A DNA stretch of 64,000 nt from Anisodus tanguticus. Lineage: Eukaryota; Streptophyta; Magnoliopsida; Solanales; Solanaceae. Positions within the stretch are counted from its first letter, which is position 1. Each line of letters opens with the position of its first letter. Under the pieces are notes generated by a model. It ran no database searches. It saw only the letters and a program-made list of their open reading frames with translations, and was not told where the DNA came from. The DNA is taken from assembly GCA_034509755.1 (NCBI GenBank), contig CM067557.1, positions 12,934,001 to 12,998,000 on the forward strand, written 5' to 3'. Position numbers and translations under genes: made by a program. This document shows positions 32,186 to 43,727 of this stretch, one piece after another.

Positions 32186-32245
32186 GCTTGTAATCCCTCT
32201 CTATTTTCCCTTTGCCTACACTACGTAATAAAAATAATTTAAAAA
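32186..32245 (+). mobile_element. SINE 3' fragment
   Basis: TAGCTTGTAATCCCTCTCTA, TTTTCCCTTTGCCTACACTA, CGTAATAAAAATAATTT matches the tail of the SINEs at 19903-20035 and 20150-20260. The tRNA head is missing. Confidence 0.65.
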
Positions 32246-33519
32246 CAAAAAAAAGAAATCACTGAGCATATGTGAAGGGGGCAGAGATAAATTAACAGGG
32301 AAATCCGTTTAGTGCTCTACCTAATTATGTGTCCCTTTAAAACTCTATCACTTTGCATATTAAAATAAACTGCTTTAAATTAATAATAGAAAAATCGTGA
32401 TCAAGTAAAAAAAAAAGTTAAATCAAAACTCAGGAAAATGGATTATAAATCAAAGCCTAAAAAAGATTAGTGTCTTTTTGTAAAAATGTTCAATGTTGAT
32501 GCTTAGAGTTAAACATGATGTATGCATTCCATAGAAAAAATAAAGTTAAATTAAGTTCATATCAACTAAATGATTGTTTACGCTATGCAGCAACCAGTAG
32601 AGGGGTCCGAAGAATGGAAACTATTGGATGCTTGTATTAACCCTAAGGAATGGCTCTGTTAGTCCCAAATCCATGTAAAGTTTACTTGTTTTGGTCTTCT
32701 ATATTTGTCCTCTTTCCCATTTCTTTGATTAGATTTCCTCTTTTTAGCCCCTTCCGTTGGGGGTCGTGTCTTTTTTGGTTGTTGTGGGGGGTTTGAGGGA
32801 AGGTTGGAATGGTTGATTTAACCTAATTTGATTGAGAGGAAAGTTTGTTATCTACATTTTCTGTATCATTTGCAGGAAGATGATACGTATATATCCATCT
32901 CGTGTCATACTTCATTCCTAGTAGCATCTACTGTTGATGTAGTAAAGCATAAACCACGGATATCTCAATCCTTGGAAAACAGAATATATCTGTCTGGAAA
33001 CTCTGATTGAGAATATATGAAAACAGACCAAAGACATATCTTCTCCATCAACTTACAATTTCAACAGCATATAATTAATTTTGTAATTTGTAGTGTCTTG
33101 CTGGGTTGATTACTTGAACATGCGTCTTACCACAACCTCAGTCGTGTATTGTCCTCAACACTGTAGACATTAGACGTTAAAGTCTCTCTGCAGATATTTC
33201 ACTAGTGCGAATGAGTTCACCGATGGATTCAGAATTTAGATGCAGTGGGTTCTGAGTTAAGAGAATGGATTCTAAATAATATATCTAACTCTATCTATAC
33301 TTATTTTTCGCATATAGACACGTATAGTGTTCGACATTGAGACACCGTGTTATGTCGAGCCTGCGAATCCATTATTAATCCTCCAGTGCTACTAATTGAA
33401 CTCTTTGTTTACTCTCACCCTGAGTAAAGAAGAAGCTGATTACTTTGACTATAACTTTTGTCCAAGCAAATGGGATGTTACATATATAATTGATCATATT
33501 GCTTTACATTTTTTTTATC

Positions 33520-33700
33520 GGGTCTGACCGTTTCTCTTACTTTGCTCTTACTCTTGCTTTGCTTTTGCTTGTGCTTATACTTTGTCTTGAGCCGATGGTC
33601 TCTCAGAAATAGTTGCTCTACCTACCAAGGTAGAGGTAAGTTCTAACGTCGTATGATCCTCCCCTGGAAAATTTTCACCTGATATGTTGTTTTTTCTTGA
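33520..33700 (+). mobile_element. RTE LINE/SINE-type tail, diverged
   Basis: A T-rich run with repeated CTTTGCT units, then CTTGAGCCGATGGTCTCTCA, CTACCAAGGTAGAGGTAAG, and ATATGTTGTTTTTTC. The last third is more diverged than the other copies. Confidence 0.6.
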
Positions 33701-33734
33701 TTGTGAACTATGAGAAAATTATGTCGGAACATGT

Positions 33735-33930
33735 GTTGGTCAGGAGGAGCTGGGTAGGGCCAACAAGAGTTGCCATGGAGTAGTAAGTACTTCATCCTTA
33801 ACTAGAGGTTTCGGGTTTGAGTCTTGAGTGTGGAGTTGCCTTTGTTAAGGAGCATTTTACCCGGAGTGAATTCGAATTTAGTCCGATCAAATGCAGATAC
33901 CAAACATCGGGCTGAGAAACAAATAAAATA
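33735..33930 (+). mobile_element. tRNA-derived SINE, another family
   Basis: GCCATGGAGTAGTAAGTACT (box A-like), GAGGTTTCGGGTTTGAGTCT (box B-like), GTGTGGAGTTGCC, then TTTACCCGGAGTGAATTCGA and ATTTAGTCCGATCAAATG. The order fits a common Solanaceae SINE body. Confidence 0.6.
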
Positions 33931-34316
33931 AAGAGGATTTGCTTAGAAAATTGAAGGCATGTTGGGTCTGGACAAATGAGTTAAAAACCAATTAAATCGC
34001 TTTCAGTTTAGCTATCTCTGGATTGAAGATCCTTGCACTTGTCACGCATCACATCATAATACCAAATATCTTTGGTGGAAAAATGATAAACACCAATAGA
34101 CTTGTCTAATTGCATGACGCATATTGCTTCATGACCATAAAGTCATAATTTAAATCGTAGTACTATTAAAGAAAAAAATTAGGATACACAATATTTATAT
34201 CAAATCAATAAATACATAGCATATGTTTCTCACCATAATTCGTTACTTAACCATGATAAAATCACGTGATTTGGTGTAATCTTTGCTACGTAATTCGATC
34301 TTTTTCCTTTTTTTAT

Positions 34317-34420
34317 AACATGGTGTCCCGGTCAAATTGTGCACCTCGATTAATTCTACAATGTGTCTATTACCTTCACTATATAAGTACTTATCAAATA
34401 ACTTAGTCCACCAAAGCTTC
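34317..34420 (-). mobile_element. tRNA-derived SINE fragment
   Basis: GGTGTCCCGGTCAAATTGTG, CACCTCGATTAATTCTAC, then TAACTTAGTCCACCAAAGCT resembles the tail half of the family at 30466-30672. Diverged and truncated. Confidence 0.5.
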
Positions 34421-34759
34421 ATCATATACGAACAAATCAACTACTTAGTATATTTGCCTCTGGAATTTACTTTCTTATTAAACATGAGGAAAAAATAAAT
34501 CTCAAGAGAGGGAAAATAAAGTTAAGAGCAAGAAAAATACTTTTTTCTAGAAATGCAAGGTGCCAATAAAAAGTTCACCTCTATGGCAAAATGATTGGCC
34601 ATCCACATGTCTTTTCTTAAGTTTACTTTGGTCATAGTGAACAAGTATCCAAATATATGTGTACTTTTTTATGAGCAAATTGCTAATGCACTAAATGATA
34701 TTAATAAATTTAATGCCTAGTTGCTTCAATCAAACTTCCCTTGAAACATCAATTTCAGA

Positions 34760-34760
<1 letters not shown>

Positions 34761-34846
<86 letters not shown>
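34761..34846. repeat. ATT trinucleotide microsatellite, about 28 units
   Basis: An uninterrupted ATT/TTA run of 86 bases. A shorter ATT run lies at about 34996-35019. The length suggests high mutability. Confidence 0.97.
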
Positions 34847-34847
<1 letters not shown>

Positions 34848-36562
34848 AATAATTGGTCCAACTTGCTTAGCACATAGTTTCTTGCGTGTGGGCAATTGAA
34901 TTTGGTTCCTTATCAGAATTAAGTTGTATTATCTGTTATATTAATATTTAATTTTCTGATGTATCCCTTCTTTACTTTCTGAATAATTTACATGTATTAT
35001 TATTATTATTATTATTATATTTTTTTTTGCATTATTAGTGTATATCAGTTAAATTCTCCTCTCCCCCAACAACCCTCATTTGGAGGATCTATAGTGTTAT
35101 CATACTTTCCCTCCGTATATTAGTTAAATTCAATATAATCTAAACATTGAGATTCAATACGTATGAAGGAGTTAATTAGAGCTAGAGTATAATCTCATTT
35201 TGGGATTACCATGTTAATTTGTTGGTTTACAAGGATATCAATAAGCTATATCCTTGGTGTTGATAATTAATTATATCATCTGAAATCCATATGAAAATTA
35301 TGGTTAGACTGATGATTCAAAATTAAATTAGATAAATAAAAGTTTCTCTCAAACAGCAGCTACGTGTCGTTAATCTTTTATTTAAAAATGTCTTACCATC
35401 CCTCTCACATACTTAGTTCATATAAACATATTTTCATTTTTACTTGTCACTTTTAGCATATCAAGATAAAAATAGTTTTTTTTTCTTCATGTTTTACCCT
35501 TAGCATTAAATACTTATTCCTCAAATTATTTCCCGAAATCTAAGACTAATATCAATTAATATGGGTATTGTGGTAAAATATTTATATTAATTACTATTTT
35601 TTAAAGGGTGTGCAAAGTCCAAATTGGACAAGTAAAAGTGATGGGTATATAGCAGTAGAAGTTTGAATCGACATCATGTATTTATCACATCAACCATATT
35701 CCTTTACACGCAATTAGTTGTTGATACCCCCACCCAAAAAAAAAAAAACTTTATCTTATCAAAGAAAATTAAACTTCAAATTGAGTTGTCTTTATTCAGC
35801 AAAATTAACCACGTCGTTAATTATTTAGACTATAATCTGGTCTCAGTTTCATTTCATAGAGAAAATAAAAAAAGAGGAAAGGAGAAGAACTAAGCTGATC
35901 TAGTGATTCGGAAAAGAGCATTAGCACTTGAGTGTGAATACTAACTTTTTCTATTTATTTCACAATTACGTTTTATATACACAAGAACATAGTATAGATC
36001 AAGAATATTGTCAATCGAGATGAGATGCATAATTATTAAACCATCTTATTCATCGATGTAAAGGCGCTTCAACAAAAGTATATTGTTGGTGAATACATAT
36101 TTCTCTCATCTCTTCTATCATCATATGACAATTTCGATGGGACGGTTATCAACGGTGGGAGTCCTGGATAGGAGACTTACTATTTTGAACACACATTAAT
36201 ACCTAAACAAAAAATCTAACAATACGAGACTAAAGTCATGTTCACTAACTAATTAAGTATAATTCGTTTTATAAAATTGAATAATTAAATTAATGTTAAG
36301 TTCTAATAGAGGATAATTTTCAACAGTAACGAACTAGTAAATCCTTCGAGGCACGCTCAAGCAATTCATACACCACCATTACTTTAACAAAATATGCTTT
36401 TGTAAAAAACTAGTGGATACAATCTAGGGGCCGAAATATACATGTAGCTTATTTCTAACAACCAAGCACACTGCATCATTTATATTATGGAGATAAAAGA
36501 ATAGCCCGTTGCACTAAGTTCCCGTTTTGTTCGGGGTCCGGGGAAGAACCGGACCACAAAGG

Positions 36563-37768
36563 TGTTGGATATTACAAAGGATTGCAGGAAACGGGAATTA
36601 CAAGTAACTGCTAATGTAAGAATTGAAATTACAATTCAACTAGAAATCTGAAAATTACAAAGATGAACAAGAAAACTGGAAAACTGGAAAACTGGTTTTG
36701 TTTGCTTGCTGAGTCGAGTGTGGCACTCTGTCCTTAAGACAATATTGCCCCGTATGTATCCTTTATACGTCCTGGACAATTCATCTCCCAAGATAAAACA
36801 GCAATAGAACACTTGAGCAAAGGAAACTCAAGAGCTACCTTGAAGAATATTGAGCAAGAAATGATGCAAGGAAGGTGTAGGAAGAAACTGTTTTGCTTGT
36901 GTATTTTCGTGTATATTGCAAGTATATTTTCTGTGTACCTCAACAATGGTGTAAGGGGTGTTTATATAGGTGAGGGAGGGCTGTTTAACTGCCTCCATAA
37001 TAACCATTATTGGCCAAATAATGGCCATTATGGAGGTAGTAAAGTCACCAAAATAAATGGTGAAAAGACCAACGGATTTGGCCATTATAGGAGGAGTAAT
37101 TCAATAAAAATAAATGGCTGAATTGAGTGCTTGGCGTTTCTGTTCTGACCGTTGAAATTTTGACTTTCTGAAAACTTCAGGGACCAAACTGTACATCTGA
37201 AAGAATTCTGGTCCAAACTGTACATCTGAAACTTCTGGGATCAAACTGTACTTCTGGCAAAGCTCTCTGGCCCAAAAAGATAATATCAGGAGGCCCACAG
37301 CCCACAGCCCACGACCCACGACCCGTGACCCGTGAACCCGAGAACTCGGAACCCGAAACCCGGAACCGGAACCGGACCGGACGGGCGCGCGGCGGCGGCG
37401 CGCGTGTGGTCTTTCCTTGAACCGAAGCACATTTAGGTCCTCCCTCCTTTAAACACATGGGATACCCCTTGGGGTCCCAAACCCCAAACTAATTTCGAGT
37501 CTTATATACACAACAATTCTTTCTTCCTCTACCGATGAGGGAGAATTGAACACAACACCACACTTTCCATGCTTCAAACACCTCACTTCGTGAACCAATA
37601 TCTCTTTCATTTCTCAATGAAATTTGACGATTCTTGGCCCTACGGTTATCTACGTACTTAGTAGATCATGCATGTGTGAAGAACCGGATTCTCCAACATA
37701 CGTAACACTAGTGTTTAAGCCGTTAAAGTTGGTCAGTTGCAACTCCCGCCAAAGGCAAATTTCCAACA
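36563..37768 (-). repeat. 3' LTR (1206 bp) of the minus-strand copia element
   Basis: Minus-strand start TGTTGGAAATTTGCCTTTGG, end ATATCCAACA. Contains a TATA-like TATATAAAC and a GC-rich block (37290-37410) with tandem ACCCG/ACCGG-type units. It is 56 bp longer than its partner, partly from extra units in that block. Confidence 0.95.
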
Positions 37769-38401
37769 ATCCCCTCTTGAAAGAGATTTTGGCGCACTCA
37801 CATGGTGCCTTTTTCATTTCCGAAGAATATTTCAAATGACCGATGTTGCATAAGGAGAGGTAGCATCGCCTTTGAACCTTCCATGGTTGAATACCATCGG
37901 ACTTACTTACTGTGCGGTGAACGTGATGTCTTGAACCGTCAGTGTTTAGTGTAAGCCAAGTCAATGGTACCAACACAACAAATTCCCTTACTCTCTTCTT
38001 CGTAATGTTTTATCCGTTTTGTCCATGGACAACGTCTTGGATTCTTAAGTGCATTCATTTTGAGGCGGCCCGTCCTCGTACTTAAATAGGTGGTCTCCTA
38101 CAAGGTATCCTGCTATACCCCACTTTACAAGTGTTAGGAACCATTAAAAGTTTCCTAAAACCTAACCTCAACTGTTGAGGAGCATTACAGGTTTTGAAAA
38201 CTTAACCTTTACCCACACTGCAGATAGCACTTAAAGTCTATCGCGGAACGGCTTTGGATTTGGTGTTTCTTTTCAGAAATCACTATCCGAAGTGCTCATA
38301 CTTCCACCGAAGCGATCAACTGAACCTTTACAACTTAGTTTTCCTATTAAACCAAATTACTGGGATCTCCAGTTAGTAAGTTTGGGTTACCGCTGTATTA
38401 G
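37769..38401 (-). other. Untranslated 3' region of the minus-strand copia element
   Basis: Non-coding region between the end of RNase H and the 3' LTR, ending in the polypurine tract. The same type of region (50695-51322) is present in the plus-strand relative, with matching segments such as the GGTATCAT/GATACCTTGTAGGAGACC area. Confidence 0.75.
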
Positions 38402-40228
38402 TCCTTATATTTTGGGTTTTAAGCCCATTCCCCTAGACATGCAAGTCATCTGATATTTGGATAAGCCCTTTGTCAATGTGTCTGCTATATTATCCTTTGA
38501 TTTAATGTAATCAATGGATATTATACCCGTGGTGATCAGTTGCCTAACGGTCTTATGCCTCTGTCGAATATGACGAGACTTGCCGTTGTACATAGCATTC
38601 CGTGCCCTTCCTAGAGCCGACTGACTGTCGCAGTGGATCATTACCGAAGGTACGGGTTTGTTCCAACACGGAACATCCTCTAAGAAGTCATGAAGCCACT
38701 CAACTTCTTCTCATGCTTTGTCTAAAGCGATAAACTCCGATTCCATTGTGGATCGGGCGATGCAAGTTTGCTTAGAGGATTTCCAAGACACAGCCCCACT
38801 ACTATCAACGCCTTCCAGTGATTATCACTTGGATTACGGGTGAACCTAGCCAACTTATTGATTGCGTAAGCAATATCAGGTCGGGTGCACTTTGTTATAT
38901 ACATCAAACTACCGATCACCTGTGCATATCGCTCCTGGTATACAGGTGCACCAAGATTTTTTCAAGCTTTTGATTTGTATCCATTGGTGACTTTATCGGT
39001 GAACTGTCTAACATCTCGAACTTTCTCAAAACATCCTCGATGTAGTGAGACTGAGATAAGACCGGCCCGTCAGACGTCTTAGAGATTTTAATCCCTAAGA
39101 TGACATCTGCGATACCCATATCCTTCATGTCGAAGCATTGTTTCAACATGCTTTTAGTCTCTAGGATTACCCTAGGACTGCTTCCTGTGATTAACATGTC
39201 GTCTACATACATGCATATCATGACAAATGAGTCAGAGTTACCTTTCGTGTAAACACATTTATCACACTCATTAATGGCGAACCCTTTCGATAGTAGAGTA
39301 CTATTAAATTTTTCGTGCCATTGTTTCGGGGCTTGTTTCAGCCCGTACAGAGATTGACAAGTCTACAGACTTTCTTCTCTTGCCCTTGAACCACATACCC
39401 CTCGGGTTGGTCCATATAAATTTCTTCTTCCAAATCACCGTTTAGGAAAGCTGTCTTAACATCCATCTGGTGTATCTCAAGGTCACGCAAAGCTGCGATC
39501 GCAATAAATACCCGTATGGATGTCATCCGGGATATCGGGGAGTAGGTATCAAAGTAGTCAAAGCCTTCTGTCTGCCGATAGCCCTTGACTACCAACCTGG
39601 CCTTGTACTTGTCTATAGACCCATCTGCCTTGTATTTCCGTTTGAGTATCCACTTACACCCCAACGGTTTATTTCCCGGAGGAAGATCAACCAACTCCCA
39701 CGTATGGTTATGCAGAATGAAGCCTATTTCACTCTCAATAGCTTCTTTCCAGAGCGGTGCTTCTGGAGTTGACAACGCCTGAGCAATTATCCTTGGTTCA
39801 TCATTAACCATATAAGCTACAAAGCCAGGACCGAAGGATTTATCCTTCCTGGCCCTCTTACTTCGCCTTAGATCCATCTCTGGAGTCTCCAAGTTCTGAG
39901 AATCTGGAACACTAGATTCCGGATGTTCAGCCACCTCGAGATTCGCTAGATCTGAACCATTCAGATCCGGCGCGATCAAGGACTCCGGTTCTTGAGAGCT
40001 TTGTGCATAACTTCGTTTGCGAGAGGTTATGTCTTTCTCCTTTCTAGGAAAGGTACTTTCAAAGAATAGAGCATTCCTTGATTCCATTATTGTACCCTGG
40101 TGGATATCTGGAATATCTGACTTATGCACTAAGAAGCGATAAGCACTACTGTTATTTGCATATCCGATGAATATGCAATCTACAGTCTTAGGCCCAATCT
40201 TGACCTGCTTTGGCTTGGGTACTTCAAC
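38402..40228 (-). pseudogene. copia reverse transcriptase and RNase H, broken
   Basis: RT part 40129-39338 (WELVDLPPGNKPLGCKWILK, YKARLVVKGYRQTEGFDYFD), frameshift near 39345, then the YVDD active site in MICMYVDDMLITGSSP (near 39200). The connection and RNase H follow with a deletion after [11 protein letters not shown] and the end HCDSQSALGRARNAMYNGKS, DNIADTLTKG. Several frame breaks. Confidence 0.88.
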
Positions 40229-40990
40229 CTATGCCAGAAAACCCCACACCTTAAAATATTTGTAGGTGGGTTTCTTTCCCTTCCATGATTCATATGGAGT
40301 TTTGTCCTTACCCTTATGTGGGACTCTGTTAAGAATCGTATTAGAGGTAAGGACGGCTTCTCCCCACATGTTTTGGGGAAGACCGGAATTTATAAGCAAG
40401 GCATTCATCATTTCCTTTAATGTGCGGTTCTTACGTTCCGCCACACCGTTTGATTGAGGTGAGTATGGAGCCGTCGTTTGATGAATAATGCCTTCTTGTG
40501 CACAGTATTCCTCAAAAGGCGCTACATATTCTCCCCCTCTATCGCTACGAATGGATTTAATCCATAGGCTAAGTTGATTCTTAACTTCTGCTTTGTAACG
40601 TCGGAACGCTTCAAAGGCTTCATCCTTACTTTTCAACAAGTAAATGTAACAATACCTTGTGCTATCATCTATAAATGTCACAAAGTACTTGTTCCCCCCT
40701 CTAGTTTGTGCAAACTTCAAATCACATATATCTGTGTGAATAAGTTCTAGAGCAGCGGTATTCCTTTCGACGGATCGAAAAGGAAGCTTGGTGAGTTTTG
40801 CCTCCACGCACACCTCACACTTATGTTGAGGGTTTACGTCGATAGAAGGCAACAATTCCATCTTTACCAGCCTTTGAATAGACTTGTAGTTTACGTGTCC
40901 TAATCTATGATGCCATAAATTAGAAGACTCAAGCAAATAAGAAGAAGGTTCAACTTTATTTCCTTGACGCAATACAGACATGGCATTCAC
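40229..40990 (-). pseudogene. copia integrase (open, but cut off from its polyprotein)
   Basis: One uninterrupted frame: HHRLGHVNYKSIQRLVKM ... CEVC (zinc-binding HHCC), then catalytic residues in IHTDICD, SIRSDRGGEY and NGVAERKNRTLKE (D, D, E). It ends at a stop after KYFKVWGFLA where the family would read on. All catalytic residues are present, but upstream and downstream breaks prevent a normal polyprotein. Confidence 0.88.
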
Positions 40991-41117
40991 TTTGAAGAGG
41001 CCTTCACAGATGAAGCCCCTCCCTACAAATGTGCCATTTTTAGTGAGTACAAACTTATTGGATTCAAATATTAGCCTAAAACCAAAGCATTAACCAATAA
41101 AGGTCCGAAAATTAAAT

Positions 41118-41321
41118 TTATTCTAATCTCTCGGGACGTGCATCACTTCCTTCGAGAGTAAGTTCCTTGCCGGAAGTCATCTTCGGACCACCTTTCCAAC
41201 CCCCATCACGTCGGAAGAAGCATTGTTGCCCATGAACAGCCTTCTTGTCGGCGATCGGTGTGTACGTGGAGAAGGCATCTTTGTTGGAACAGATGTGCCT
41301 AGTAGCACCTGTGTCCACCCA
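41118..41321 (-). pseudogene. copia protease remnant
   Basis: The frame has WVDTGATRHICSNKDAFSTY with the D-T-G-A active site, then quickly loses similarity: the middle of the protease is deleted and the sequence jumps to KMTSGKELTLEGSDA. Preceded by a stop codon. Confidence 0.8.
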
Positions 41322-42458
41322 CTACTGCATCGGATTCTCCACCAAGTTGGCTTCTAGCACCACTGCAGAGAATTCCTTGATCATGTCATCCAGGAGCGTG
41401 TCCTTGACGACGTTTGCTTGAGCCTTGCCTTTTGACTTGGCTTTCTGCTGTTGCTCAGTCTTGAGCTTGTGGCATTCCTTGATCCTATGACCAGGTTTCC
41501 CACAGTGATGACAATTACCTCTGAACATCTCTGTTGGAGGGGCTTTGCCGTCTTTCTAGAACTTTCGCTTCTTGCTTGAGTTCCCTTTGGTCTCAGCCAG
41601 ATTCGCCTTTGCCTCAGCCAGATTCGCCTTTGCCTCAGCATGTTGTCTACCCTTTGGCAAGGTCTTCTTATTATCTTCATGGATTTGCAGTTTGATAATA
41701 AGCTCTTCAAAGGTCATCTCCTTTGTCTTGAGTTTCAAGTAACTCATAAACTCATTCCATGAAGGAGGTAACTTTTCAATTAGCGATGCAACCAAAAACT
41801 GCTCGTTTGGCTTTAGTCCTTCCAAATTCAGGTGATGTAAAGTCATTTGGAATTCCTGGACTTGGGACATCACTGTCTTGCTGTCCACCATTTGGAATTT
41901 TAGATTTCCCAACGATGAACTTCTTAGTACCCGCATCTTGTGCGTTGTACTTCTTTTGCAGTTTTTCCCACAGCTCTTTGGCAGTGCCAACGGTGCAATA
42001 GATCGTGTAGAGAGGGTCTGCCAAGCAGTTCAGTATATAGTTCTTGCACATGAAATCGCTATGATTCCATGCGTCACGAACCATCTTCATGCCATTAATG
42101 ACATGGATACCAAGGCCCTCTTCACCCGTTTCATTAGGCGAAGAGTCCATTTCATCTCCAGCTTGTGGAGGATCTTCCGTAAGGAACCGGGCCATGCCCA
42201 TAACTGTTAAGTAAGACAATATCTTTTGAATTCTGATCCCATGAATTTTTCAGGGCGATCATGATGGTGTGAAGAAGAGGGTGGAGCTCCAGCAGGCGGG
42301 AAGGCAGCGGTGTTACTGCCTTGAACAGTAGCAGCAGCAGTAGCAACGAAGGCGGCGGTGTTACTGCCTTGAGCAGTAGCAGCAGTGGTGGGGAAGGCAG
42401 CAACGTTGCCTCGAGAGGCAGCAGCAGTAGCAGCAACATCGGTTGTATTTCCAGCCAT
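41322..42458 (-). pseudogene. gag of the minus-strand copia element
   Basis: Begins MAGNTTDVAATAAAS with tandem AAF..A.AQGSN units, then RPEKFMGSEFKR; the frame breaks and continues as LTVMGMARFLTEDPPQAGDE and DAWNHSDFMCKNYILNCLAD (UBN2-type gag). It ends with the zinc knuckle CHHCGKPGHRIKEC. At least two frameshifts and one stop make it non-functional. Confidence 0.88.
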
Positions 42459-42480
42459 GTTATAGCAGTTGTAGTAAACA

Positions 42481-42495
42481 GATATTGTCTTAAGT
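42481..42495 (-). promoter_or_regulatory. Candidate non-tRNA primer site next to the 5' LTR
   Basis: Directly after the 5' LTR (minus strand) the sequence is A then CTTAAGACAATAT. This is the exact reverse complement of ATATTGTCTTAAG inside the same LTR (42670-42658). The usual TGGTATCAGAGC is absent. The function as self-primer is an inference; see findings. Confidence 0.5.
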
Positions 42496-43645
42496 TGTTG
42501 GATATTACAAAGGATTGCAGGAAACGGGAATTACAAGTAACTGCTAATGTAAGAATTGAAATTACAATTCAACTAGAAATCTGAAAATTACAAAGATGAA
42601 CAAGAAAACTGGAAAACTATTTTTGTTTGCTTGCTGAGTCGAGTGTGGCACTCTGTCCTTAAGACAATATTGCCCCGTATGTATCCTTTATACGTCCTGG
42701 ACAATTCATCTTCAAAGATAAAACAGCAATAGAACACTTGAGCAAAGGAAACTCAAGAGCTACCTTGAAGAATATTGAGCAAGAAATGATGCAAGGAAGG
42801 TGTAGGAAGAAACTGTTTTGCTTGTGTATTTTCGTGTATATTGCAAGTATATTTTCTGTGTACCTCAATAATGGTGTAAGGGGTGTTTATATAGGTGAGG
42901 GAGGGGGTCGTTTAATCGCCTCCATAACAACCATTATTGGCCAAATAATGGCCATTATGGAGGTAGTAAAGTCACCAAAATAAATGGTGAAAAGACCAAC
43001 GGATTTGGCCATTATAGGAGGAGTAATTCAATAAAAATAAATGGCTGAATTGAGTGCTTGGCGTTTCTGTTTTGACCGTCGAAATTTTGACTTTCTGAAA
43101 ACTTCAGGGACCAAACTGTACATCTGAAAGAATTCTGGTCCAAACTGTACATCTGAAACTTCTGGGATCAAACTGTACTTCTGGCAAAGCTCTCTGGCCC
43201 AAAAAGATAATATCAGGAGGCCCACGGCCCACGACCCGTGACCCGTGACCCGACCGGACGGGCGGGCGGCGGCGGCGCGCATGTGGTCTTTCCTTGAACC
43301 GAAGCACATCTAGGTCCTCCCTCCTTTAAACACATGGGATACCCCTTGGGGTTCCAAACTCCAAACCAATTTCGAGTCTTATATACACAACAATTCTTTC
43401 TTCCTCTACCGATGAGGGAGAATTGAACACAACACCACACTTTCCATGCTTCAAACACCTCACTTCGTGAACCAATATCTCTTTCATTTCTCAATGAAAT
43501 TTGATGATTCTTGGCCCTACGGTTATCTACGTACTTAGTAGATCATGCATGTGTGAAGAACCGGATTCTCCAACATACGTAACACTAGTGTTTAAGCCGT
43601 TAAAGTTGGTCAGTTGCAACTCCCGCCAAAGGCAAATTTCCAACA
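42496..43645 (-). repeat. 5' LTR (1150 bp) of the minus-strand copia element
   Basis: Near-identical to 36563-37768 apart from a shorter GC-rich block (about 43220-43280) and scattered substitutions. High similarity of the two LTRs implies a fairly recent insertion. Confidence 0.95.
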
Positions 43646-43727
43646 AAAGGTCTATTGTACGCAATGTTATCCTGCATTTCTGCAATAGACTGTTTTCACG
43701 GCTAGATCTCATTTATATTAGGGAGAT

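Larger units (their letters stand above)
31647..36473. other. Intergenic upstream of the dioxygenase gene
   Basis: Promoter side of the dioxygenase gene; no TATA box can be assigned firmly. It holds SINE and LINE scraps (32186-32245, 33520-33700, 33735-33930, 34317-34420) and an ATT microsatellite (34761-34846). A short open frame of repeated isoleucine at 34695-34877 is a by-product of the microsatellite. No gene is supported. Confidence 0.75.
36563..43645 (-). mobile_element. Ty1-copia LTR retrotransposon, defective
   Basis: 7.1-kb element with LTRs 36563-37768 (3' LTR) and 42496-43645 (5' LTR), ends TG...CA, and a perfect 5-bp target duplication AAAGG (36558-36562 and 43646-43650). Order on the minus strand: gag, CCHC knuckle, protease, integrase, reverse transcriptase, RNase H, which is the copia order. 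A purine tract AAGAGGGGAT (in 37769-37780) precedes the 3' LTR. Coding is broken by frameshifts, stops and deletions. It belongs to the same family as the element at 45900-52262. Confidence 0.96.
36495..43708 (-). mobile_element. SINE split in two by a copia insertion (36495-36562 and 43646-43708)
   Basis: Left piece: TAGCCCGTTGCACTAAGTTC, CGGGGTCCGGGGAAGAACCG, GACCACAAAGG. Right piece: (AAAGG)TCTATTGTACGCAA, ATCCTGCATTTCTGCAATAG, CTGTTTTCACGGCTAGAT. Joined, they form one tRNA-derived SINE of about 126 bp, read on the minus strand. Its own target duplication is visible outside: TCATTTATATTATGGAGAT (36476-36494) and TCATTTATATTAGGGAGAT (43709-43727), 18 of 19 identical. Confidence 0.88.

Noticed and set aside
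34695..34877. Open frame encoding a long isoleucine run
   Set aside because: It is the translation of the ATT microsatellite, not a protein.
37101..37458. Arg- and Pro-rich open frames
   Set aside because: They lie in the GC-rich block of a copia LTR; no conserved protein, and the block length varies between LTRs.
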